Positions 14,938 through 23,991 of a stretch of DNA of 64,000 nucleotides are shown here, one piece after another. Position 1 is the stretch's first letter. Each line of letters starts with the position of its first letter. Both the position numbers and the translations under genes were made by a program. Below the pieces are notes generated by a model, which was not told where the DNA came from, did no database searches, and saw only the letters and a program-made list of their open reading frames with translations. The DNA comes from Pedobacter ginsengisoli (lineage in GTDB: Bacteria; Bacteroidota; Bacteroidia; Sphingobacteriales; Sphingobacteriaceae): assembly GCF_030244015.1 (NCBI RefSeq), contig NZ_JASSYX010000001.1, forward strand, positions 930,001 to 994,000, read 5' to 3'.

Positions 14938-17937
14938 CTATTTGGTTACTTTCATTACCCCGTTCATGATCCTCCAGTGGCCCGGGAAAGAACAGATGAA
15001 CGGATAGTCGCCCGCAACAGCAGGGACTTTAAACCTCAATTTAAACGATTCTTCCGGATTTACCAAAGGTGTGTGAAACAATACCTCCGGCATATTCGGA
15101 ACATATTGTTTTTCAGCTCCTTTAGGATCCTGCGCCATTTTATCTGCCGCTGCTCCCACCTTGTCCATACTTCCTTTTTGAAGGATCAGCACATTGTGCT
15201 GCATGAAGTCAATATTGTCAAATACCAGCTCAACGGTACTTCCCGCTTTCACGGTAAATGATTTCTGCGCAAACTTCATTGCATTTACGATCGGGCTGAT
15301 CTTAATCACCTGGTCCGCCTTTCCGGCAGCATCAGCAGTGCCCTTGGCCTGACCGTCTTTAGCAGGCATTTTGTTGTCGCCAGCAGGCATGACATGGCCC
15401 GCATGCGCATCGGCACCAGCTGTTTTTTCGTGTTTGGCAATGGCCACTTTAAGCGCCACGCTGATCCAGCGGTCTTCGCTGTTCTGACTTAAACCTGCAG
15501 CTGCCTGAAGTTCCTTGGCCGCTTCCGCCGATTCCGGAAGGTCAGCGATCCTGAGTATCGCCGCCAGGCGGGTATTCAGGTTGGCATCATTCAGTAGTCC
15601 CGCCTTTGTTATTGCTGCCAAAGCAGCTGAATTCGCAGGCAATACCTGCAATGCGGCCTTACGCACACCGGCAGAAGGATGACTAAGTCCTTCAACAGCA
15701 ACACCGAACGCTTCAGTATTTGATCCGTCCAGCAGACCCAGACCATGCAAGGTCCATAGCGCGTGGATCGCTCCCGGGTTAATGCCCAGCGCATCCACCG
15801 ATTTATCACGGATCAGTTTGTACAGTTCCGGAACGATCGATTTTTTTCCCGATTCCACGATCAGCCTTTGCGCGGTTGTGCGCCAGAACATATTGTCGCT
15901 TTTCAATCCGCCGATCAGTGACTGGTCATTATTTTTGTCAAGTGATTTTATTTTAGAAGGCACCGCCTTGTTGTAAGTGATCTTGTAAATCCTGCCATGG
16001 GTACGGTCCCTCAGCGGATTGATGTAAGCATTACCTTTTCCATTCTCAAATCCCGGAGGAGTAGGGTTGTGCTGAATGATGAAATTGTACCAGTCCAGTA
16101 CCCAGACCGAGCCGTCAGGTCCTACTTCAGTTGCCACAGGCCCAAACCACTCATCCGCACTGGCAACAAAATTCCAGCCGTCTTTTTCCGCAAAGCCCGA
16201 ACCTTTAGGCTCTATGACCGCCTGGTGCACCACACGTCCAGTAGGCTCATTCACAAAAGCAATGCGGTTCCAGTATTCTTTCGGGAAATTCCTTGCCGTG
16301 TACAAACTGTGACCTGCTGCGGCAGTAAAACCATTAAATACGTCTACCTGACGAAGATTTTTGGTGACCACATGCATCGCATAGTGGCCGTCTATTTTGT
16401 CCACAGCCTTATTAGGTGCTACACCGATCTTAGCCAGATAAGGTGAAGGAATGCCCAAAAAGGCACTGTGTGTGTTGTTGGCAGTAGAAATCAATACATC
16501 ATTGTTCTCAGAAAAGCCCAGACCCCAGGTATTGTTGCTGGTTGCACCCAGGAATTCCAGGTTTTTGCCATCTTTGGTGAAATGGTATACACCCTGTCCG
16601 AACTTTAATTCCTGACCGCCAAAAGTTCCCTTAAAGCCGGAATAGCCCACCGTACCCCAAACCTGGTTGTCCAGTCCATACCTCAGGTTGGAAGGACCAG
16701 CGTGTGTATCAAATGTGCCCCATCCGGTAATCAGTTTTTCACGGACATCCGCCTTATCGTCGCCATCCGTATCTTTCAAAAAGATAAAATCAGGAGCCTG
16801 CGAAATGATGACCCCGCCATTAGCAAAAACGATGCTGGTCGGGATGTTAAACTTATCCGCAAAAATCGTGAACTTGTCCGCTTTGCCGTCACCATTGGTA
16901 TCCTCACAAATCTTGATCCTGTCCTGACCTTCACCTTTCACATCCCTTACCGTATTCGGATAGTCTATGGTCTCTACAATCCATAAACGGCCCCGCTCAT
17001 CCCATGCCATGGCAATGGGTTTCAGGATATCCGGTTCAGAAGCAAACAGTTCCATCTTAAAGTCCGCCGGAACCTGCGTCATCAGCTGCGATGCCTCAGG
17101 GCTCAAAGGCGCCTGCAATTGAAAACCGCCCGGTCTTTTTTCGTAATTCGGAAGCTTGGCATCAGAATATTCAGCCGTTGGTTTAGCCAGTTTGTTCCAA
17201 TCTTTTTTGGCAGCATCATTGACTGCCCAAAGCACACCGTTTTCCAGTAATTTCAGGAAGTCCGGGTTTTTCCAGGTACGTTGATCATGCCCGTATGCAG
17301 TATAAAATACCTTGCCCTTGCCATATTTTTTGACCCAGGTATAAGGCTCATGGTGGTCACCTTCCACACGTTCAGTAATCACATGGATATCTTTGGCGAT
17401 CTTATCGTGAACATAAGTCTCATCCCAGGTGGTAAACGCATTTACACCTTTCATCACCGGATGTTTTTTATCCACAATAGTCGCGGCAAAATCACCTGTT
17501 TTATGGGTTTTAAACTGTCCGCCCACCATATTGATATATTCCGGCGAGTTTTGGAAACAAAAAGAAGCACAGTGTACAGGAATAAAACCTTTACCGCTTT
17601 TTACATAATCCAGCAGTGCCTTTTCCTGCGAAGGTGTAATCTGGTCGTGGTTTGAATAGATCATCAGCCCGTCGTATTTTGAAAGGTTGTCTGCATTCAG
17701 ATCATCAGGATCTGTGGTATAGGAAATGTTGATCCCATTTTTAAAGAATTGCTGCGAAATGATTTCCGCGAATTTCTCTGAAAAATGATGCTCGCTCTTG
17801 TGCCCAAGGAGCAGGATTTCGAGTCTGTGGGACTTCGGGTCCGCTAAACTATTGGATTTTGTATCGTTTATAAACGTGCCCTTGAAATTGATAATGGCCG
17901 CCAGACAGATGACAAAAATAGCAAGGTATTTTTTCAT
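14938..17937 (-). CDS. ThuA - membrane-bound dehydrogenase - HEAT - cupredoxin fusion protein
   Basis: The 999-residue exported protein has a signal peptide (residues 1-20), then a ThuA-like domain at about 38-240 (EILLLGHKSEHHF, FIPVHCASFCF). About 285-650 is a beta-propeller of the putative membrane-bound dehydrogenase type, with two calcium-loop-like stretches (DTNGDGKADKF and DTDGDDKAD). Helical HEAT-like repeats follow at about 660-830. After a Lys/Ala/Gly-rich linker the last 120 residues form a blue-copper domain with likely ligands in MQHNVLILQ (His) and FICSFPGHWRIM (Cys, His, Met). Related proteins often end in a CxxCH cytochrome domain; no CxxCH is present here. It probably oxidises a sugar outside the inner membrane and passes electrons to copper. 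Confidence 0.85.
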   Translation of the reverse strand: MKKYLAIFVICLAAIINFKGTFINDTKSNSLADPKSHRLEILLLGHKSEHHFSEKFAEIISQQFFKNGINISYTTDPDDLNADNLSKYDGLMIYSNHDQITPSQEKALLDYVKSGKGFIPVHCASFCFQNSPEYINMVGGQFKTHKTGDFAATIVDKKHPVMKGVNAFTTWDETYVHDKIAKDIHVITERVEGDHHEPYTWVKKYGKGKVFYTAYGHDQRTWKNPDFLKLLENGVLWAVNDAAKKDWNKLAKPTAEYSDAKLPNYEKRPGGFQLQAPLSPEASQLMTQVPADFKMELFASEPDILKPIAMAWDERGRLWIVETIDYPNTVRDVKGEGQDRIKICEDTNGDGKADKFTIFADKFNIPTSIVFANGGVIISQAPDFIFLKDTDGDDKADVREKLITGWGTFDTHAGPSNLRYGLDNQVWGTVGYSGFKGTFGGQELKFGQGVYHFTKDGKNLEFLGATSNNTWGLGFSENNDVLISTANNTHSAFLGIPSPYLAKIGVAPNKAVDKIDGHYAMHVVTKNLRQVDVFNGFTAAAGHSLYTARNFPKEYWNRIAFVNEPTGRVVHQAVIEPKGSGFAEKDGWNFVASADEWFGPVATEVGPDGSVWVLDWYNFIIQHNPTPPGFENGKGNAYINPLRDRTHGRIYKITYNKAVPSKIKSLDKNNDQSLIGGLKSDNMFWRTTAQRLIVESGKKSIVPELYKLIRDKSVDALGINPGAIHALWTLHGLGLLDGSNTEAFGVAVEGLSHPSAGVRKAALQVLPANSAALAAITKAGLLNDANLNTRLAAILRIADLPESAEAAKELQAAAGLSQNSEDRWISVALKVAIAKHEKTAGADAHAGHVMPAGDNKMPAKDGQAKGTADAAGKADQVIKISPIVNAMKFAQKSFTVKAGSTVELVFDNIDFMQHNVLILQKGSMDKVGAAADKMAQDPKGAEKQYVPNMPEVLFHTPLVNPEESFKLRFKVPAVAGDYPFICSFPGHWRIMNGVMKVTK

Positions 17938-18042
17938 GAATTAAAATGATTTGGTTAGATACTTCTTTACAAAAACTAATCTCCGCAAATAAGGCTGCAA
18001 AACCTTTTTCTTTTTTGTCTGATTCTGACTGTATTATGTCAT

Positions 18043-18050
18043 TATATTTG
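18043..18050 (+). promoter_or_regulatory. Candidate -7 element for the AraC regulator gene
   Basis: TATATTTG matches the Bacteroidota -7 consensus TAnnTTTG and lies 36 bases before the start codon at 18086, in the divergent gap with the ThuA operon. No clear TTTG -33 element is placed at the usual distance, so the call is weak. Confidence 0.35.
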
Positions 18051-18085
18051 CTATTATTGTAATAATATCAGTCAACATAAAGCAG

Positions 18086-18955
18086 ATGAAGGTCGCCATC
18101 CACAAATCCACCATTCCCGAAACACAGATGTTCGTCATCAAAGAACTGGAAGACAAACATTTTGATCCTACCTGGCATTCACATTCCGAATACCAGCTTT
18201 TTGTGGTATTGAAAGGCACCGGCACGCGTTTTATCGGCGACAGCATCAAATCCTTTCGTGATACCGAACTGGTATTCACAGGCGCCGATCTGCCGCACCT
18301 GTGGCGCAGCGACGAAGCCTACTTCAAAAGGGACAACCACCTGGGCATACAGGGCATTGTCATCTACCTGCAGGAAAACTTTCTGGGCGAGCACATGATG
18401 GAAAAAGAGGAGATGCTCCTGCTCAAAAAGCTATTTAAGAAAGCTGCCAGAGGATTGGAATTTTATGGTGAAAAAAGAGATCAGGTGATTGAGCTGATGA
18501 AAGAACTGATCCATATGCGTGGTCTGGAAAGCCTGATCCAGCTGCTGAAGATCCTCGACATCCTGGCGCATTCCAAAGAGTACCACTACATTTCGCATAC
18601 CGAATACAGCGGCCCCTTCAAAGAGAACGAAACCGACAGGATGAATAAAGTTTATGAATATGCGCTGGCTAATTTCCGCAAGAGGATATCCTTGCCGGAA
18701 CTTGCAGAAATGCTGTTTATGACGCCCACATCATTCAGCCGTTATTTTACGATAAAAAACAATAAGCCCTTTTCCAAATTCATTGCCGAACTGCGGATCA
18801 AGCATGCCTGCAAATTGCTGATCGAAACCGACATGCCGGTTTCCACCATTTCCTATGAATGCGGGTTCAACACACTGTCCAATTTCAATAAACAGTTCAA
18901 AGAGGTGATGCTGAAGAAACCATCTGAATATAAGGCAGAGTTTACGGGGCTGTGA
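18086..18955 (+). CDS. AraC family transcriptional regulator
   Basis: The 289-residue protein has an N-terminal cupin-like sensor (HFDPTWHSHSEYQLFVVLKGTGTRF) and a C-terminal double helix-turn-helix of AraC type at about 185-285, with LPELAEMLFMTPTSFSRYF and the signature TISYECGFNTLSNFNKQFKEVM. Such proteins sense small molecules, often sugars. It is divergent from the ThuA/epimerase/oxidoreductase operon with 148 bases between them, so it probably controls that operon; this is inferred from position. Confidence 0.93.
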   Translation: MKVAIHKSTIPETQMFVIKELEDKHFDPTWHSHSEYQLFVVLKGTGTRFIGDSIKSFRDTELVFTGADLPHLWRSDEAYFKRDNHLGIQGIVIYLQENFLGEHMMEKEEMLLLKKLFKKAARGLEFYGEKRDQVIELMKELIHMRGLESLIQLLKILDILAHSKEYHYISHTEYSGPFKENETDRMNKVYEYALANFRKRISLPELAEMLFMTPTSFSRYFTIKNNKPFSKFIAELRIKHACKLLIETDMPVSTISYECGFNTLSNFNKQFKEVMLKKPSEYKAEFTGL

Positions 18956-18965
18956 GCAGTTAAAT

Positions 18966-19844
18966 CTAAGAATGAAGCTTTGCTATCTCTTCAACCGAGA
19001 GTCCTGTGCATTTTGAGATCAGTTCAACGGCGATGCCTTCAGCTATCATTTTAGAGGCGACTTCTATTTTCTCTTCTAATTTTCCTTCCAATCTCCCTTC
19101 ATACTTTCCCTTTTCCTCGCGGAAAGCAAAGGCGGCCTCATTGTCCCACTTACGTTTTAGATTCTGATCATACATCTTTTGTTCCTCCTTGCTCATTTTT
19201 GAATACTCTGCAATGTTATACAACTTCTCAAAAATTGTTTTTTTAAGGTGTGCTGGAAGCTCATCCATTTCGTCCATGTGCTTTAGCGAATAAAGCCACG
19301 TATCCAGTTGGGTACTGCATTCCTGCTCCGTCTTCACAAAGTTACTCAAATCAATATAAGTGTAGCCCAATCCTTCATAAAATATTTCACCAGTGTCTCT
19401 GTAGCAGAGACATACATCATGAAGATAACGGTCGTCGGTTGAATTCTTCTCAATAGGCTTTTCAATAATGGCTACAAAATAGACCTCGGTAATATTGTAC
19501 AGCCAGCTTTTGAGTTTGCCTTTCGGAGCCTGTTCGCTGACTACGCGTGAAGTATAATAAATTCCTCTTTTTTTAAAGTTAATAGGGTCACTGTGTTGTA
19601 CTTCGATAATGAACTTTTCACCCATATTTCCAGTGCAGAGCAGATCAAACACCGCAGTCGCTTCCTCCTTGTTGTCGCCGTGATGTTCGTTTTTATTATA
19701 TATAAGGTCAGTGATCACTTTCCTGCCTTTAAAGATCTCATTCAGAAAAGCGATCAGCAAATCTTTGTTGGGACTAGAACCAAAGATCTTTTTAAAACTA
19801 AAATCTAGTAATGGGCTGATGTATTTACTGGGTTTTTGAGGCAT
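18966..19844 (-). CDS. Rpn family PD-(D/E)XK nuclease (first copy)
   Basis: The 292-residue protein opens with ISPLLDFSFKKIFGSSPNKDLLIAFLN, then has the nuclease core TAVFDLLCTGNMGEKFIIEVQ, with Asp and Glu-x-Gln as the metal-binding residues of the PD-(D/E)XK fold, followed by IYYTSRVVSEQAPKG. The C-terminal part is an alternating charged stretch (GKYEGRLEGKLEEKIE) and ends ELISKCTGLSVEEIAKL. Rpn proteins are DNA endonucleases that promote recombination and are often mislabelled as transposases. A diverged paralogue lies at 25024. No terminal inverted repeats were seen around it. Confidence 0.85.
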   Translation of the reverse strand: MPQKPSKYISPLLDFSFKKIFGSSPNKDLLIAFLNEIFKGRKVITDLIYNKNEHHGDNKEEATAVFDLLCTGNMGEKFIIEVQHSDPINFKKRGIYYTSRVVSEQAPKGKLKSWLYNITEVYFVAIIEKPIEKNSTDDRYLHDVCLCYRDTGEIFYEGLGYTYIDLSNFVKTEQECSTQLDTWLYSLKHMDEMDELPAHLKKTIFEKLYNIAEYSKMSKEEQKMYDQNLKRKWDNEAAFAFREEKGKYEGRLEGKLEEKIEVASKMIAEGIAVELISKCTGLSVEEIAKLHS

Positions 19845-19929
19845 GTCGTTACTTTATGCCGCAAGTATATAAAGTCAGCATTCAACTAGTCGGTGATTAT
19901 CCGGTTAAGTTATCCTTCTGTTTATTTTC

Positions 19930-20877
19930 TTATCTCTTTCCTCTCAGCAAGGTCACATAGCCCTTGTAGACCTCCCATTTATTGCCTCCTGCTTTTACTT
20001 TTAACAAATAATAATAAGTGCCCTCAGCTAAAGAATCCCCTGTCCAGTCATTTTTATAGCCTTTTTTACTGTATACTGTAGCACCCCATCTGTTGATGAT
20101 GGTCAGCTCATTGGCCTCATATTTTTCAAGACCAGGTATCATGAACGTATCGTTCTTGTTGTCGCCATTTGGCGTAAACACGTTCGGAACCATGATGTCT
20201 ACAATGGTCTTTTCATGCGTTGAGCTGTTATTGGAAAGATCCGGATCGACCTCAAACGCAGTCACCGTAGCTGTATTTTTCACCAGCCCCGGACTTGCCG
20301 CCTTCACCCGGATGTTGATCTGTGCCGTTTTTCCGCTGTCCAGGCTCATGATTTCCCAGTTGACCGCCCTCGATCCATTGTCATACCGTGCAGTGCCTGT
20401 AGTTGTCAGGAACTGTTCCAGCGTCACCTCTGGCGGCAGTACATCAGTCACCATGATCTGGGTGGCCTGATCTGCACCCTTATTGGTCACCACGATCTGG
20501 TATTCATAGATATCAGCCACGCCAACAGACCTCAGGTCCGCATCTTTTTTAACCATCATATCTGCTTTCCGCGGATTTACCGGTTCCACAAGGACCACGA
20601 CCGCATCAGAAACATCTGACTCACAGCCTTCTTTATTGTAGGCTACAACTTTATACGTCCCCGCATCTTTCACTTCAATATCGGGAAGCGTCGCATTTTG
20701 TATAGGAATCCCATTCCTTAACCACTGGTAAGTGGTTGCATTAACAGAATTGGCCCGCAATTTTACCGACGACCCTTGCTTGATCGTCACTACCGGCGGA
20801 CCAGTAGATTGCGCAAAGCCTGCCGTTGCACTAAGCAACAGCAGACCAGACGCAAATCTTATCTTTCCGTTAATCAT
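19930..20877 (-). CDS. Secreted Ig-like/DUF11 protein with type IX sorting (CHU_C) domain
   Basis: The 315-residue protein has a signal peptide (to about residue 23, GFAQS), an Ig-like domain (about 25-95), a DUF11-type repeat (about 105-225, [17 protein letters not shown]), and a gliding-motility-associated C-terminal domain: [20 protein letters not shown], then [14 protein letters not shown] and GTYYYLLKV. That ending targets proteins to the cell surface through the type IX secretion system. It is the third gene of an operon of secreted Ig-like proteins and the only one of the three with such a sorting domain. Confidence 0.9.
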   Translation of the reverse strand: MINGKIRFASGLLLLSATAGFAQSTGPPVVTIKQGSSVKLRANSVNATTYQWLRNGIPIQNATLPDIEVKDAGTYKVVAYNKEGCESDVSDAVVVLVEPVNPRKADMMVKKDADLRSVGVADIYEYQIVVTNKGADQATQIMVTDVLPPEVTLEQFLTTTGTARYDNGSRAVNWEIMSLDSGKTAQINIRVKAASPGLVKNTATVTAFEVDPDLSNNSSTHEKTIVDIMVPNVFTPNGDNKNDTFMIPGLEKYEANELTIINRWGATVYSKKGYKNDWTGDSLAEGTYYYLLKVKAGGNKWEVYKGYVTLLRGKR

Positions 20878-20890
20878 GATAAACAGGGGT

Positions 20891-20911
20891 AACTAACTCT
20901 TTAAGTTAGTT
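20891..20911 (-). promoter_or_regulatory. Intercistronic hairpin
   Basis: AACTAACT (20891-20898) and AGTTAGTT (20904-20911) form a perfect 8-bp stem with a 5-base loop. The hairpin overlaps the stop codon of the 243-residue protein and lies just before the CHU_C gene. It has no clear T-run, so it may tune mRNA stability or coupling and not terminate transcription. Confidence 0.4.
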
Positions 20912-21637
20912 GGATGCAATTGTAATAACTGGTCTATCAGGAGCAGGAGTTATGGTAATAGTTGGTTTGTTAGACTCTGCTGGAGCACATGCTGGTTTTA
21001 ATTTAAACGTAGCTCTTGCATAAATCTGATACACGCCGTCAGCACTAAATGTTGGAACAGTCAGATTCGCATTGTTGCTATTTGCAATTGCTACTTCAGC
21101 ATCGGTTCCTTTTTTAGAGAACCATTCATAATCTACTGGAAATGTTAAAGTTCCAACTGTATTACTGCCAATAGATGAAGTAAATGCAAACGTCGCAGTA
21201 GTTTCGTTGGTACAAGCGTTAACATCTGATGGAGGTGTAATGGTTAACGTAGCTGCCGGCATTACAAATACTACCTGTTCGAAAATTTCCGAACACTGAG
21301 TTGCTGTGTTTGTTGCTTTTAATTTGTATGTGTAAAAACCTGGTGCAGGGGGGACCTCTGTAAAGCTACCAGTGTTGGCCGTTAGGGGTGTCCCTGTTCC
21401 TAATCCAGTATCGTCATTTGTCCTTGTTTCCCAAACATAAGTGATTCCAGATGTTGGTGGAACACTCAATTGAACCTGCTTTGTTGCGCATATTATTTGT
21501 GTTAGGTCTGTAATTTTAGCGTTGGCTGTGGTAAATTCAGCAAGGCTACTGATTGATGTTTGAGCAATCACACTAGAGAAAACTCCGGTTAACATGATAG
21601 TTAACAATGTTTTGAAGATTAAGTAGTTTGTTTTCAT
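20906..21637 (-). CDS. Secreted Ig-like repeat protein of unknown function
   Basis: The 243-residue protein has a signal peptide (ending FSSVIAQ) followed by Thr/Ser-rich beta-sandwich-like sequence with WETRTN and YEWFSKKG patterns and pairs of cysteines, as in Ig/PKD-type adhesin modules. It ends with RPVITIASN, which resembles the end of its upstream neighbour (HVNISSN). It has no C-terminal sorting domain. It lies 34 bases after the 548-residue protein and 28 bases before the CHU_C protein, so the three are probably one operon and may act together at the surface. Confidence 0.65.
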   Translation of the reverse strand: MKTNYLIFKTLLTIMLTGVFSSVIAQTSISSLAEFTTANAKITDLTQIICATKQVQLSVPPTSGITYVWETRTNDDTGLGTGTPLTANTGSFTEVPPAPGFYTYKLKATNTATQCSEIFEQVVFVMPAATLTITPPSDVNACTNETTATFAFTSSIGSNTVGTLTFPVDYEWFSKKGTDAEVAIANSNNANLTVPTFSADGVYQIYARATFKLKPACAPAESNKPTITITPAPDRPVITIASN

Positions 21638-21671
21638 GATTTTGAATTTTAACTGTTGTTTATAATTTATT

Positions 21672-23318
21672 TTAATTTGAACTGATATTGACGTGAGGGG
21701 AGGGAGGTTTGGGATTTACCGTTATTGTTACAGCCCCCCGAGTTGCACTAGGACAAGTCCCATTTACCCCTTCGACAAAAAATGTAACAGTGCTACTTAA
21801 AGCTCCGGGTGTAGTATAAGTTGTGCCCGTTGCTATCGGAGAACCTCCCGTGGAAGCTGTGTACCAATTGTAAACATACCCAACTACCGGACTTATGATG
21901 CTAAAAACCCCGTAGCTTCCTGTACAAATCGAAGGCGCAGACACACTAGGTGTGGCTGGTATTGTGTTAAAGGTTACAGATGCACTTTGATCGCTATAAC
22001 AACCGTCTTTCGCATATCTAACCCAATAAGTATATGTACCTGCTGATCCAGTTATTGTTGTTGAAGGAAGAGCTGCACCGCCTTGTGTTAAAGACCATAT
22101 GTATGTACCTCCAGATGTTCCAGTCTGGTCTGTTGGATTCAAAGTTGTTAAGTTTATCGATTGACCAACACAGGTTGATTGTGATGTAATGGAAGCTAGT
22201 GAAGGTTGCGGATTTACCGTAACAACTAAATTAAAACTACTACTACAACCGTTTGCAGTAAGATTAAAAACATAGGTGACATTTTTTGGTGACGATGTTG
22301 TGTTTATTAATGTCTCGGAAATTGAGTTCGAGTTGCCTGTTCCACTGGCATTGCTTATTCCGCTAACAACAGCTCTAGTCCAGGAAAATGTGGTGCCTGA
22401 AATACCACCTATAGCGGAGTAAGAAAAGGTACTACCACTGCAAACAGAACTGGTTAAGCTACTTGTAAAAGTTGGTAATGGCTTGACAGTTATTTGGAAA
22501 CTTTTGTCGTCATAACAGGCATCCTTGGTATAGCGAACCCAATACGTAGTAGTTCCTACAGGTGGGGTTACCGTTGTTGAGATTGCGCTTCCTCCTTGCA
22601 TGGTCGACCAAGTGTAACTGCCTCCTGTATAATTATTATTATCAGCCGGATTAATCGATGTTAAATCAAAGGACTGTCCATCACAAATTGACTGCGATGA
22701 AATAGTAGCTAGTGACGGAATCTTAGCTGTTTTATAAGCGAAGTATAACCGAAAAGTTCCCAAATTGGCTGAAAGTAGAGCTGAAGACAATGTAACCCTT
22801 ACTCTATCAAACTTCGCGGTTGGTTTAAAGCGAATTTCGGCTTCGTTCCCCCCCCCAAGCAATGTTAATGTTGCCGAATTAATAGTTATTGCATCATTGT
22901 TTGAAGTACTTCCATTCCACGTCCCAATGGATACACCTGTTAGTAGATTGGCTGTTAATACATTACTAGAATTTCCGATATGGACGACAACCTCATCGCA
23001 CCCTTGTTGTGTATTGACAGAAGGAAATATCAAAGTTTGATAAACAGAAACTGAACCTAACCCTAACGTAACTGTGAAGTCAGAAAAGTCGGTCAAACTG
23101 GAGGTACTTGCTGCCCGATTTGGATTATTTACACCACATAACAAACAGATACCTGAAACTCCATCATCAGATCCAGTAGCATACGTTGGGGTTTGCCCCC
23201 TCGCACTACTTCCCCCAAGTACCATCAACATTACTGTAAATAGTAGGCCCGTTAGAACAATATGTGCACGTCTTCCTTTCAACACCTGAGCGATAGTTTG
23301 ATTTCCCCTTCCTATCAA
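21672..23318 (-). CDS. Large secreted Ig-like repeat protein
   Basis: The 548-residue protein has an atypically long N-terminal signal (about residues 1-42, with a hydrophobic stretch then SSARGQ). An N-terminal domain to about 200 is followed by two near-identical modules (about 205-285 and 375-455), each beginning ATI(S/T)SQS-C-GQS and containing TYWVRY(T/A)KD-CY, separated by another Ig-like module. Such modules are typical of Bacteroidota surface adhesins. No sorting domain is present, and the chain stops abruptly after PHVNISSN. It is the first gene of the operon; a candidate -7 element lies about 48 bases upstream. Confidence 0.7.
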   Translation of the reverse strand: MIGRGNQTIAQVLKGRRAHIVLTGLLFTVMLMVLGGSSARGQTPTYATGSDDGVSGICLLCGVNNPNRAASTSSLTDFSDFTVTLGLGSVSVYQTLIFPSVNTQQGCDEVVVHIGNSSNVLTANLLTGVSIGTWNGSTSNNDAITINSATLTLLGGGNEAEIRFKPTAKFDRVRVTLSSALLSANLGTFRLYFAYKTAKIPSLATISSQSICDGQSFDLTSINPADNNNYTGGSYTWSTMQGGSAISTTVTPPVGTTTYWVRYTKDACYDDKSFQITVKPLPTFTSSLTSSVCSGSTFSYSAIGGISGTTFSWTRAVVSGISNASGTGNSNSISETLINTTSSPKNVTYVFNLTANGCSSSFNLVVTVNPQPSLASITSQSTCVGQSINLTTLNPTDQTGTSGGTYIWSLTQGGAALPSTTITGSAGTYTYWVRYAKDGCYSDQSASVTFNTIPATPSVSAPSICTGSYGVFSIISPVVGYVYNWYTASTGGSPIATGTTYTTPGALSSTVTFFVEGVNGTCPSATRGAVTITVNPKPPSPHVNISSN

Positions 23319-23365
23319 CTCTGCTCAAAATTTAGGATAAAAAATTACAGAATTGTATAGTATAC

Positions 23366-23373
23366 CAAACTTA
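23366..23373 (-). promoter_or_regulatory. Candidate -7 element for the adhesin operon
   Basis: On the minus strand the bases read TAAGTTTG, an exact match to TAnnTTTG, about 48 bases upstream of the ATG at 23318. A -33 element was not recognised at the usual distance. Confidence 0.35.
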
Positions 23374-23808
23374 CAGACACCGGAGTGATTGTTTTATGTT
23401 CATTCCGTTCATTATGACGCAGAAACAGGTAAAGAAAATACCTCAGAGAAAGGATATTCTGTCATTTCTTTTATAATTAATACATTGTATATTAGGTAAT
23501 TAAACTGTAATTAATTGTCATTTGTTCTGTTCACTAAATCATAAACCGATAAAACGAAAATCTAAAACGTGAACAGAAGGACTGATTTTCATCCTGACAG
23601 TACAGCTTTAAGGGTCATTTATTGTGGTTGCAAACAACACTGAATAAGGGGCTGTAATGAAACTCAAGGCAATGGTTCCTGCACTTATTATTCGTATATC
23701 TATACAAGCCAATCTATCAGTCCTGTTTTCACACGTTTAGACAAGCAAATCAATAGCATTTAAATCAGCAATCGGTCAATAGTAAGTGGTGGTTGTGTTC
23801 ACATTTTC

Positions 23809-23863
23809 TTTTGCTATCCTTTTGCTTTTCTTTTGCTATTGTTTTGCTATCCTTTTGCTCAAG
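23809..23863 (+). repeat. Five-unit 11-bp tandem repeat (TTTTGCT core)
   Basis: TTTTGCT starts at 23809, 23820, 23831, 23842 and 23853, exactly 11 bases apart each time. The four-base remainder varies (ATCC, TTTC, ATTG, ATCC, CAAG). The spacing equals about one DNA helical turn, so the T-runs lie on one face. AGCAATA and AAAGCAA follow directly and are complementary to parts of the repeat. It ends 128 bases before the DUF6266 start. Confidence 0.9.
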
Positions 23864-23991
23864 CAATAAAAAAGCAATATTAAAGCAGAATAAAATCATA
23901 AAAAAAGCAAAATTAAATTACTACTGTATGTAGACTTATTGTTAACTTTGTGCTAAGGAATAATGGAGTTCCGCTTAAACCAAAAGTAAGA

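Larger units (their letters stand above)
23319..23991. other. Intergenic region, 673 bases
   Basis: This AT-rich gap between the divergent adhesin operon and the DUF6266 gene carries a candidate minus-strand -7 element at 23366-23373 and an 11-bp phased repeat at 23809-23863. I saw no convincing coding frame, RNA gene or terminator in the rest. Confidence 0.7.

Noticed and set aside
14938-17937. Cytochrome c (CxxCH) domain expected in this dehydrogenase family
   Set aside because: No CxxCH occurs in the protein; the C-terminus is a cupredoxin-type domain.
23809-23863. CRISPR array
   Set aside because: The unit is 11 bp with 4-bp variable fillers, far too short for CRISPR repeats and spacers, and no cas genes are present.
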